This document shows positions 30,306-39,500 of a stretch of DNA of 42,962 nucleotides, in pieces (within the stretch, counting starts at the first letter, position 1; each line of letters begins with the position of its first letter). This stretch comes from an uncultured Eggerthellaceae bacterium (GTDB lineage Bacteria; Actinomycetota; Coriobacteriia; Coriobacteriales; Eggerthellaceae), in contig CASTMW010000002.1 in assembly GCA_949450265.1 (NCBI GenBank), positions 1 through 42,962 of the forward strand. The letters are read 5' to 3'. The translations under genes and the position numbers were made by a program. Under the pieces are notes generated by a model, which saw nothing but the letters and a program-made list of their open reading frames with translations, searched no databases and had not been told where the DNA came from.

Positions 30306-30358
30306 GCGGCCCCGCGAACGCCTAACGATCGCTCACGCATCAGGCAGCCCGCACCTGC

Positions 30359-30889
30359 TCAGCGGTCGCGCAGCTCCTTCAGCTTCGCCAGCACCTCGGG
30401 ACTGACGCGATCGGCGATGGTGTTCTTGCGCGCAATGCGCGGCGTTTCATCGGCCACCGCGCTTTCGATGGTGGCTTCCACTTCCCGACAGAACCCCTCG
30501 GCGCTCATGCGGTCAACCCCGTCGCCGAACACGGTGTCCTGAATGGTGGAATCCGACGTGACCACCAGCGTTTCCACATTGCGCTCGCGCGCGTCGTGAG
30601 CCAACTTCTCGATGATGCGGTCGGCGATCTGGCCCGCAGGCGAGAACATGATGCGCACGCCGCCCACCGTTTCCACCTCGCCGCGCGAATGCTCGTTGTC
30701 CTTGCCGTCGAACACGATGATGGCCTGCGTGTCGCGCCCGGCGTAGTCGATCACATCGTTGAGCAGCCGCTCGCGCGCCACGTTGAACGTGTCGTCGGTG
30801 TAATCGGGCAGCGTGATGCGCGCGTACCGGCTCCCCGAGCGCAGCACGTTGTACCCGTCAACGATCAGCAGTCTTTTTCGTGTCTTCAT
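30359..30889 (-). CDS. NYN-domain (YacP/Rae1-like) putative endoribonuclease
   Basis: LLIVDGYNVL, AIIVFDGKDNE, IMFSPAGQIADRIIEKLAH, VVTSDSTIQ; adjacent to an rlmB-like gene. Confidence 0.88.
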   Translation of the reverse strand: MKTRKRLLIVDGYNVLRSGSRYARITLPDYTDDTFNVARERLLNDVIDYAGRDTQAIIVFDGKDNEHSRGEVETVGGVRIMFSPAGQIADRIIEKLAHDARERNVETLVVTSDSTIQDTVFGDGVDRMSAEGFCREVEATIESAVADETPRIARKNTIADRVSPEVLAKLKELRDR

Positions 30890-30959
30890 AGGAGCGATTA
30901 TACGCGAGCGCGGAAGCGCAGGATGAGTGGCGCTGTGCCGCAGCCACCACAGGCGTTGG

Positions 30960-31706
30960 TCAGGAACGGTTCTGACGCAGCCATTCGTACATGAACACCG
31001 TGGATGCCTGCGCAACGTTGAGCGACGAGATGCGGCCTTCCTGGGGCAGGCTGGCGTGCATGTCGCAGGTTTCCAGCACCAAGCGCGACACGCCATCGTG
31101 CTCGCTGCCCATGACCAGCACGATGCGCCCCCGCAGGTCGGTGTCCCACAGCGTCCCTTCGGCATGCTCGGTGGCGGCCACGGCCCAGAAACCCTCTTCC
31201 TTGGTACGCTCGATGAAGCTGGCGATGTTGGACACCTGCGCGATAGGCAGATGCGCGATGGCCCCGGCAGAGCTCTTGTACGTGGCAGCGGTTACATGCG
31301 CGCTGCGCTTGTTGGGTATGACGATGCCGCTGGCGCCCACCGATTCCGCGCTGCGTGCGATGGCGCCCAAATTGCCCGCATCGGTGATATGGTCCAGCAC
31401 CACGATCAAGCCGCGACCGTACTCTTGCGCGTCTTCGACCGCCTGCGCCAGCACCTCACCCCCACCCCGATACGGAAACGGCGCCGCTTCGGCCACCACG
31501 CCCTGATGGGCATCGGTGCGCGCCAGCTCGTCCAAGCGCTTGCGCGATACCTGCTTCACCGGCACGCCGCGCTGCTCGCATTTGCGCAGGATATCCTTCA
31601 CCAGCCCGTCGCGCTGCATACCATCGGACAGCAGAACGCTGCGCAGGGGACATCCGCTGCGCAGCGCTTCGATGACGGCACGTTTTCCTTCGATATGATC
31701 AGCCAT
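30960..31706 (-). CDS. rlmB: SpoU/TrmH-family 2'-O-methyltransferase (RlmB-like)
   Basis: IEGKRAVIEALRSG, VLDHITDAGNLGAIARSAESVGASGIV, VMGSEHDGVS. Confidence 0.93.
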   Translation of the reverse strand: MADHIEGKRAVIEALRSGCPLRSVLLSDGMQRDGLVKDILRKCEQRGVPVKQVSRKRLDELARTDAHQGVVAEAAPFPYRGGGEVLAQAVEDAQEYGRGLIVVLDHITDAGNLGAIARSAESVGASGIVIPNKRSAHVTAATYKSSAGAIAHLPIAQVSNIASFIERTKEEGFWAVAATEHAEGTLWDTDLRGRIVLVMGSEHDGVSRLVLETCDMHASLPQEGRISSLNVAQASTVFMYEWLRQNRS

Positions 31707-31757
31707 GCGCCCTATGATACTGCATGTACCAGCGATGCAGCGGGCACAGCTGCAGCT

Positions 31758-32105
31758 TTACGCGGAGGTGTTCGCGCTGGCTTTCACCTCAGCTGCCTCT
31801 TCGGCGTGCAGCGCCTCGTCGCCGTCCACCTGGGCGGCCATGTCGGCGATGCGAGCCGCGAATTCATCGCGTTCTTCCTTGCTGAGCGAGCCCAGATAGG
31901 CGCGGATCACGTCATCGCGCACCTGCGCCGTGTTCTCATGCGCCTGATGCTGCAAGTCAGTGGCGATCTCCTTGCCCTGATCGACGGTGATCTGGCCCTT
32001 CGCGACCAGCTGGTCCACGATCTCCTTCGACTTCTCTGCGCCGATGGCCAGCGCGCCTACACCTGCCAGGAAGATATCGCGGAAGGGATCGGTCATATTC
32101 GCCAT
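31758..32105 (-). CDS. Small phasin-like helical protein
   Basis: DIFLAGVGALAIGAEKSKEIVDQLVAKGQITVDQGKEIATDL pattern of phasin-like regulators; start uncertain. Confidence 0.65.
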   Translation of the reverse strand: MANMTDPFRDIFLAGVGALAIGAEKSKEIVDQLVAKGQITVDQGKEIATDLQHQAHENTAQVRDDVIRAYLGSLSKEERDEFAARIADMAAQVDGDEALHAEEAAEVKASANTSA

Positions 32106-32253
32106 GATGCGCTCCTTAGCTTCGAACGTTGCCTCTGACATCCATGATGCGCCAATGGACCGCCGAAGCACACTGCGGCACTATGTTGTTACATAAATGT
32201 TGGGGGCATGCAGGGTCGCCCAAGGAAGCCGTCGAGGCGCCGACGGAACCAAT

Positions 32254-34005
32254 TTACTCGAACAGGCTGGCGAACAGGTTCGTACCGCCTTGGGGCATGG
32301 TCTTCATCTTGCGCGTCACGAAGGCCATCATCTCGTCCAGATAATCGAAGGTGACCTCGCGGCGTTCGCCGGTGCGGCGGCGCTTCAGCTCCACATTGCC
32401 CGCTTCCAGACCGCGCTTGCCCACGATCACCTGCAACGGCCAACCGATCAGGTCAGCATCGGCGAACTTCACGCCCGCGCGCTCGTCGCGATCGTCGATG
32501 GCCACCTCGAAGCCCATCTTGGCAATCTTGGTGGCCACATCGGTGGCTGCGTTCATGACCGCATCGTCGGCGGATAGCGGCAGCACGCACACATGCGCCG
32601 GTGCCACGCTGGGCGGCCAGATGATGCCATCGTCGTCGAAGTGCTGCTCCACCACGGCTGCCAGCGTACGCGTGACGCCCACCCCGTAGCAGCCCATGAT
32701 GAAGTACTGCTCCTTGCCATCCTTGTCCAGATAGGTGGCGTTCATGGTGCGCGAGTACTTGTCGCCCAGCTGGAACACCTGGCTGACTTCGATGCCGCGC
32801 GCCCCTTCCAGAGCGCATCCGCATTCAGGGCATGTATCACCTGGCACCGTGGTGCACAAATCGGCCCATTCGTCCACCTGGAAATCCACGCCCAGCTGCG
32901 CGCCCACGTAATGGTAGCCATCCTCGTTGGCACCGACGACCCACTGCGGCACGCTGCGCAGGTTACGGTCGGCCACCACGCGTGCGCCTTCCGGCAGGCC
33001 CACTGGGCCCATGGAGCCCTTGTGCAGCCCGAAGGCGACCATCTCCTCGTCGGTGAGGAATTGGAATCCTGGCACGGCCCGATCGGCCTTGATGTCGTTG
33101 AGCTCGTGGGTGCCCGGCACAAAGAGCACCACCAGGTCGCCCTCGGCGTTCTTGCCGGAGAGCGCCTTCACCGTGGAGGATGCCGGGATGTCCAGGAAAG
33201 CGGCCAGTTCGTCGATGGTGTGCACGCCTGGCGTGCTGGTCTTCTCCATCTTCTCCACCTTGTGCAGCGTGGCATGGCAGATGCACTCCGCCGCTTCCGC
33301 GTCGGCGGCGTATCCGCACTGGCAATGCACCAGCTCTGCCTCGCCCGATTCCGCCAGCGCCATGAACTCGGTGGTCACGCTGCCACCGATCTGCCCGCTG
33401 TCGGCCTCCACCGCGCGCCAGGTCAGCGCACAGCGATCGCAGATGCGGCCATACGCGCCCGACATGTCATCGTAGGTGGCCTGCAGGCTCTCCTGGCTAT
33501 CGTGGAAAGAATAGGCGTCCTTCATGATGAACTCGCGACTGCGCAGAAGCCCGAAGCGTGGGCGGATCTCGTCGCGGAACTTCACCTGTATTTGATAGAG
33601 CGATACGGGCAGCTGCTTGTAGGAGCGCAGCTCGTCGCGCACGAGCGAGGTGATCAGCTCTTCGTGGGTGGGCCCCAGGCAGAAGCCATGGTCGTGCCGG
33701 TCGGACAGGCGCATCAGTTCGGGGCCGTAGTCATCCCAGCGGCCGCTCTCATGCCACAGCTCGGAGGGTTGCAGCGCGGGCATCATGATCTCCTGGGCGC
33801 CGATGGCATCCATCTCGTCGCGCACGATGCCCTCCACCTTGCGCAGCACGCGGTAGCCCAGCGGCAGGAACGTGTAGACGCCGCTGGCCGTCTTGCGTAT
33901 CATGCCCGCGCGCAGCAGCAGCTTGTGACTGGCGATGTCGGCATCGGCCGGGTCTTCCTTCAACGTAGGAACGTAGAGGTTCTTCAGATGCAGTATCTCG
34001 GTCAT
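32254..34005 (-). CDS. proS: Prolyl-tRNA synthetase (bacterial type with editing insertion)
   Basis: LLLRAGMIRKTASGVYTFLPLGYRVLRKVE, LGPTHEELIT, VAPAHVCVLPLS. Confidence 0.97.
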   Translation of the reverse strand: MTEILHLKNLYVPTLKEDPADADIASHKLLLRAGMIRKTASGVYTFLPLGYRVLRKVEGIVRDEMDAIGAQEIMMPALQPSELWHESGRWDDYGPELMRLSDRHDHGFCLGPTHEELITSLVRDELRSYKQLPVSLYQIQVKFRDEIRPRFGLLRSREFIMKDAYSFHDSQESLQATYDDMSGAYGRICDRCALTWRAVEADSGQIGGSVTTEFMALAESGEAELVHCQCGYAADAEAAECICHATLHKVEKMEKTSTPGVHTIDELAAFLDIPASSTVKALSGKNAEGDLVVLFVPGTHELNDIKADRAVPGFQFLTDEEMVAFGLHKGSMGPVGLPEGARVVADRNLRSVPQWVVGANEDGYHYVGAQLGVDFQVDEWADLCTTVPGDTCPECGCALEGARGIEVSQVFQLGDKYSRTMNATYLDKDGKEQYFIMGCYGVGVTRTLAAVVEQHFDDDGIIWPPSVAPAHVCVLPLSADDAVMNAATDVATKIAKMGFEVAIDDRDERAGVKFADADLIGWPLQVIVGKRGLEAGNVELKRRRTGERREVTFDYLDEMMAFVTRKMKTMPQGGTNLFASLFE

Positions 34006-34038
34006 CAGGTCTCCTTGGACGCATCCGGCCGAGACACC

Positions 34039-35142
34039 CTACAGCTTCCCGACCTCTTCCAAGAGCGCTTCCACGATGCGCTCTTCTTCGACTTTGGTGA
34101 CGATTTTACCATTACGGAACAGCGCCGCCTGGCCCGCACCGCACGCGACGCCCACATCGGCGTCGGCCGCTTCGCCTGGGCCATTGACCACGCACCCCAT
34201 GACCGCCACCTTGATGGGCTTGTCGATGCCTGCAAGCGCGTCCTCCACACGCTTGGCGATGGGGATCATGTCGACCTGGCAGCGTCCGCAGGTGGGACAG
34301 CTGATCATCTCGGGGGTGCGGCGGCGCATGTCCAGCGCAGCCAGCAACTGCCAGGCAGCCCGCACTTCCAGCACCGGATCGTCGGTCAGCGAGATGCGCA
34401 TAGTGTCACCGATGCCCTGCTCCAGCAGCACGCCTAAGCCCGCGGCCGATTTGATGGTGCCTTGGAACACGGTGCCCGCTTCGGTGACGCCGATATGCAG
34501 CGGTACCTTAGGCAGCCGCTGGCTCAAAAGGCGATAGGTGGCGATGGTGGCAGGCACGTCGTGTGCCTTCGCGGACACCACAATGTCGTGGAAGCCCCGC
34601 TCCTCAGTGAAATAGCGCACGTACTGCGCGGCCGATTCGACCAGCTTCTGCGGCAGCGTCAGATCCTGACGCTCGGCGATGGCGGCGTCCAGCGACCCGG
34701 CGTTCACGCCGATGCGGATGGGGATGCCCGCCCCGCGTGCGGCGTCGATGACCTGGTCGGTCTTCGCAAGGCCGCCGATATTGCCCGGATTGATGCGCAG
34801 CTTGGCCGCACCCGACCAGGCCGCTTCGATGGCGATATGCGCATCGAAGTGCACATCAGCCACCACGGGCAAGGGCGAGCGGGAGCACACGCGCGCGAAG
34901 GAGCGTAGCGCAGCTCGCTCGGGAATGGCCATGCGGACAATCTCGCAGCCCGCTTCGGCCAGCGCGTCGATCTGGCGCAGATTCGCCTCCACATCGGTGG
35001 CAGGGGCGTTCAGCATGGACTGCACCGCCACCGGAGCACCGCCACCGATGGCCACCCCGCCATGGCCGGGGCGTCCCACCATCACCTGACGCGTCGCATC
35101 CCGCGGCGCCTGCGGCTTGCCCTGCGGTTCACCCATCAGCAT
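34039..35142 (-). CDS. ispG: 4-hydroxy-3-methylbut-2-en-1-yl diphosphate synthase
   Basis: VADVHFDAHIAI, LRINPGNIGG, ISCPTCGRCQVDM, MGCVVNGPGEA. Confidence 0.97.
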   Translation of the reverse strand: MLMGEPQGKPQAPRDATRQVMVGRPGHGGVAIGGGAPVAVQSMLNAPATDVEANLRQIDALAEAGCEIVRMAIPERAALRSFARVCSRSPLPVVADVHFDAHIAIEAAWSGAAKLRINPGNIGGLAKTDQVIDAARGAGIPIRIGVNAGSLDAAIAERQDLTLPQKLVESAAQYVRYFTEERGFHDIVVSAKAHDVPATIATYRLLSQRLPKVPLHIGVTEAGTVFQGTIKSAAGLGVLLEQGIGDTMRISLTDDPVLEVRAAWQLLAALDMRRRTPEMISCPTCGRCQVDMIPIAKRVEDALAGIDKPIKVAVMGCVVNGPGEAADADVGVACGAGQAALFRNGKIVTKVEEERIVEALLEEVGKL

Positions 35143-35151
35143 TCCCTTCTG

Positions 35152-36261
35152 TTACCAGTTCCCGAAGACGAAGCGCTGCACGTCTTGATTCAACATGATA
35201 ACGAAGAAACCCACGAAGAGAGCCATGCCTGCCAAGGAGAGGTAGCCCATGACGCGCGCGGGCACCTGTCGGCGGCTGACCTTCTGGATGATCTCGATAA
35301 GGAAGCGGCCGCCGTCGAGCGGCGGGATGGGGATCAGGTTCATCAGGCCCAGCGACACCGATATGACCGCCATGAAGAACAGCGCTTCAGCAACCCCTGC
35401 CGCGAAGTAGTCGGCCGACATCACCGCGATGCCGATGACGCTGGTGGAATTGGAGACGGTCTCGGCAGCAGTGGCCGGATTGAACAGGCCCACGATGGCC
35501 TGCACTGTCATGCCGATGTAGCTGAACCCAGCATAGATGGCCTTGTCGGCGCCGACCACCACATGCGAGGTGGCGCCGGTGGCCGGGTCGGTCACGTCGA
35601 ACCCGACGACCGAGTAGATGACGATGAATGCCACCATGGCGAAGATCAGGTTCACGGCGATGCCCGCCAGCAAGATGACCGAGCGCTTCCAGAAGGGTAA
35701 GCTGCGGTACTGCTGCGCCGATTCACGCTGGAAGAGCGCTGAAGGATCGGGAACCGCGCGGGGGGTGCCCGCTTCTTGCCCATGCGGGCGCGGACGGCAC
35801 AGGCGGGCGGCTTCGCGGCACTGGGCAGCCGCGGGCTCTTCGGCAGGCGTGCGATAGAGCGGCTGCGCGTCGCGCTTGCGCGGAGCCTCGATGCTGCCCC
35901 ATTCCACAAGCTGGTCGAGCGTGTCCTGGGCGTCGTCGGCGCTGATGGCGCAGGCCGCGGCCACGTCATCCACCGACACCGTACCCCGCTCGTAGACGCA
36001 CGCGAGCACCGCTTCGGCATGGTCTGAGACAGGGCCCATCTCCATGCCGCACACCTTCGCATAGCCGCCAAGGGGCACCGCAGTCACCCCGAAGCGCGTG
36101 CCCGCTCTCTTGAATCCGATGCTCGGGCCGGGCAGGCCTAACATGAACTCGGTGACGCGCACGCCGAACGCGCGAGCCGCCAGATAATGGCCACCTTCGT
36201 GGATGAACACCAAAAAGCCGATCACGAAGACGGCGCACACGATCATGAAGAGTATGTCCAT
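35152..36261 (-). CDS. rseP: Site-2 protease family (M50/RseP-like) intramembrane metalloprotease, atypical domains
   Basis: HEGGH in TM1, GGYAKVCGMEMG, and NLIPIPPLDGGRF zinc-ligand motif. Confidence 0.9.
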   Translation of the reverse strand: MDILFMIVCAVFVIGFLVFIHEGGHYLAARAFGVRVTEFMLGLPGPSIGFKRAGTRFGVTAVPLGGYAKVCGMEMGPVSDHAEAVLACVYERGTVSVDDVAAACAISADDAQDTLDQLVEWGSIEAPRKRDAQPLYRTPAEEPAAAQCREAARLCRPRPHGQEAGTPRAVPDPSALFQRESAQQYRSLPFWKRSVILLAGIAVNLIFAMVAFIVIYSVVGFDVTDPATGATSHVVVGADKAIYAGFSYIGMTVQAIVGLFNPATAAETVSNSTSVIGIAVMSADYFAAGVAEALFFMAVISVSLGLMNLIPIPPLDGGRFLIEIIQKVSRRQVPARVMGYLSLAGMALFVGFFVIMLNQDVQRFVFGNW

Positions 36262-36293
36262 ATGCTGGTTCCCATGCTTTCCGTATCAGATAC

Positions 36294-36522
36294 GCATCCG
36301 TTTTGTGCTGGACATTGTGCAATACGGGTGCGCACCGCTGCAAGAGCGGTGTCAGATCCGTGCAAGTTCTGCGCAAGAACACCAACGTTTCCCCAGAAGG
36401 CACTCGCTTGACCGCCATAAGGATCCGTGTGCGTCTGGAGACAAAGCCGATGGGGATCCGTGCATGCGAGCGGCCAGAGAACGTTCGAAACGGTGCCGAT
36501 CGGATGCGGCGAGCGTGATCCG
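36294..36522. repeat. Five copies of an ATCCGT-containing motif in the rseP/adhesin divergent intergenic region
   Basis: ATCCG(T) at 36296, 36356, 36423, 36456 and 36518; three extend to GATCCGTG. Confidence 0.5.
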
Positions 36523-36588
36523 TTCGCATCAGGTCGCATCGCTATGGTCAGAACATGGAAATGTCGATCTCGCGGATAGGAGCGCACG

Positions 36589-39500
36589 GTGACAAGACGA
36601 AGAGCATCAAGCGTGGGCGCGCGCATGCGATGGTTATTGATGATGGTGGTGGCCTTGGCCTTGATCGTAGGGCTGATACCCAAGGTGCCTTTGGGCGCCG
36701 AAGAGGCATACGCCGATGACCTGGCATACCTTGCGGTGGGAGAGTCCATACCCTATGGCGGCTACGAGACGCACCGCATGAGCGTGGAGGGCACCGTGGC
36801 CTACTGCGGGCAGCCCTCGAAGGCAACGCCGTTGGCGGGCACGTACCGAAAGGCTCCCATCACGCCCATCGCCACGGCGGGCGGTGCACCGTATGACGCC
36901 TCAGCTGTGGCCGCGGCCCTGTGGTTCGGCTACGGCGGACCGGGCTTCGATGCGTCCATATGGCCGCGCACCTGGTTCGACGGCTCTGCCATGACCGCAA
37001 ACCGCTACCTGGCCCTGACCCATATCGTGGTGGCGGACTTCTACGCCTGCGATGGTGCGGCAGCGCTCAGCGGCTGCACCGACGAGTTCCGCACATGGGC
37101 AGCCAATGCCGTCATGATGTACTGGGAGAACGTTCGCCATCCCAACGCATCACAGACCAAGATATTCGAGCGCTCGGGAGAGGTTCCTGCCGGTTTCAGG
37201 GACGGCTGCTTCCAGATGTCCACCGGCTCGGAGCGCCAGGTGATCCTGAGCTTCGTGTGCGGTGGCTGGCTGAGCATCGCGAAGCGCTCGGCGAATACAC
37301 AGACGACCGACGGCAACTCCTGTTATTCGCTGGAAGGTGCCGAATACGGCATCTATCGCGATAGCGCCTGCACGGACGCGGCGGGCACGCTGAGGTTGGA
37401 TAGAACAGGGCAGGCCACCTCGGGATATCTGCGCACGGGCATCTACTATGTGCGCGAGACGAAGGCGCCCGCGGGATATGCGCTCGACGAGCGCGTCTAC
37501 GCCGTGTCGGTGGCAAGCGGGCAGACCGCGCGCGTGAACGGCGGATCGGTGACGGATGTACCCCAATGCGCCACGGTGGAGATGCTGGTAGCCAAGATCG
37601 ATGCCGAAACGCGCGCCGCACGTGCCCAAGGAGGGGCCACGCTGGCCGATGCGCAGTTCACCGTGCGCTTCTATCCAGGGCGCTATACCACCGCAACCCA
37701 AGCGGAAGCTAGCGGGCAGCCGCAGCGCACCTGGGTGGTGCGCACCGATGCGAACGGACATGCCTGTCTGGACGAGGATCATCTGGTCTCGCAGAGCGGC
37801 GGCGGCTTCTTCCAAGCCAGCGATGGCACCCCAGCCATCCCGCTGGGCACGGTGCTCATACAGGAGACGAAGGCGCCCACCGGCTACCACCTGAGCGATA
37901 CCCAGGTGCATGTGGTGCAGCTGACCGCCAACGGCACCACCGAGACAGCGGTGGCCTACCAGGCGCCCACCGTGGCCGACCAGGTCTACCGCGGCGATGT
38001 GCAGCTGGTCAAAGCGCGTGAATCCGACCAGAACCGGCTTGCGGGCATCCCCTTCCGCATCACCTGCAACACCACGGGCGAGAGCCATGTGGTGGTGACG
38101 GACGCCAACGGGCAAGCAGGCACCCAAACCTCATGGAACGAGCATTCCCGCAACACCAATGCCAACGACCGCGCCGTGCGTGCAGACGGCACGGTGGACG
38201 AAACGGCGCTGGATGCACGTGCGGGCATCTGGTTCGGAGCAGGACGCGTGGATGATACGCGCGGTGCGCTGCCCTATGGGACCTACACGATAGAGGAACT
38301 GCCGGTAGCATCGAACGCAGGGCTGGCGCTGATCCGCATCCCGAACCTGACAATCGACGAGCGCGAAGGGCACCTGGTGGACCTGGGAACCCTGGATAAC
38401 CAAGCCATAACCGAAGTGGCCATCACCACGGCCGCTCGCGAACAGACAAGCAGCAACAAGACCACTGCTGCCGACCCGCAGACCACGATCATCGACCGCG
38501 TATCCTACACGAATCTGGATACGACGAGCGGTGTTCCCTACGAGCTACGCGCGACCTTGGTGGACCCGCTCACCGGAGAGGCGCTTCGCCACGCCAGCGG
38601 CGAGGCTATCACCGGACATGCGCGCTTCACGCCCACCCAGCCAAACGGCTATGCCGAAGTGGGCATCACGTTCGATTCACGCCCGCTAGCCGACCGCGAC
38701 GTGACCGTGTACGAGGAACTGGTGCGCTGCGACACGGGAGCGGTGGTGGCCGAACACAAGGATGCGGCCGACTACGCCCAAACCGTGCGCATCAAAGGGC
38801 AGCTGCTGCGCACCGAAGCCAGCGATGCTGCCGATGGCGACAAGCTGGTCTCGGCTGACCCGGAAGCCACCATCAGCGACCAGGTCTCCTACCGCAACCT
38901 GATACCGGGAAGCTCCTACACGCTGGAAGGGTCCCTGTGGGTCGTGAGCGATGGGACTAGCGAAATCGACAAGAGCGAAGGCGCAGACGAGGATGCCGAA
39001 GACGGGATTGATGACGCTGTGGACGAGGATGCCGAAGACGGCAATGGCGAAGGGTCAGGACCGCAGATCGTGCCGTTCTGCGATGCGGAGGGCGTTCCCT
39101 ACCGCAGCACGGTATCCTTCGTGCCGGAATACGAGGATGGCACCGTGGAAGTGCGCTTCACGTGCGATACCAGCGCCCAGGACGGACAGCGGATCGTCGT
39201 GTTCGAGCGACTGCTGAAGGATGGGCAACTGATCGCCGCCCACGAGGATGCTGCCGACGCCGACCAGACCGTCAGCGTGCAGGCACCGCGGATCGCCACG
39301 GTGGCCGCCGATCTGGCCGATGGCGATGACGTGGTGGCCGCCGATGGCGCCTCCACCGTGGTGGACGCCATCAGCTACACCGACCTGATCCCCGGCAAGG
39401 AATATCGGCTCGAAGGCAGCTTGATGCTGAAGAGCGCCGAAGTGGCCGAGGACGGGACCACGCAGTGGAACGTCGAACCGCTGACCGATGGTGAAGGACG

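Noticed and set aside
32222-32245. Hairpin CCGTCG/CGACGG after proS as an intrinsic terminator
   Set aside because: Only 6-bp stem and no T-tract; too weak to list as a feature.
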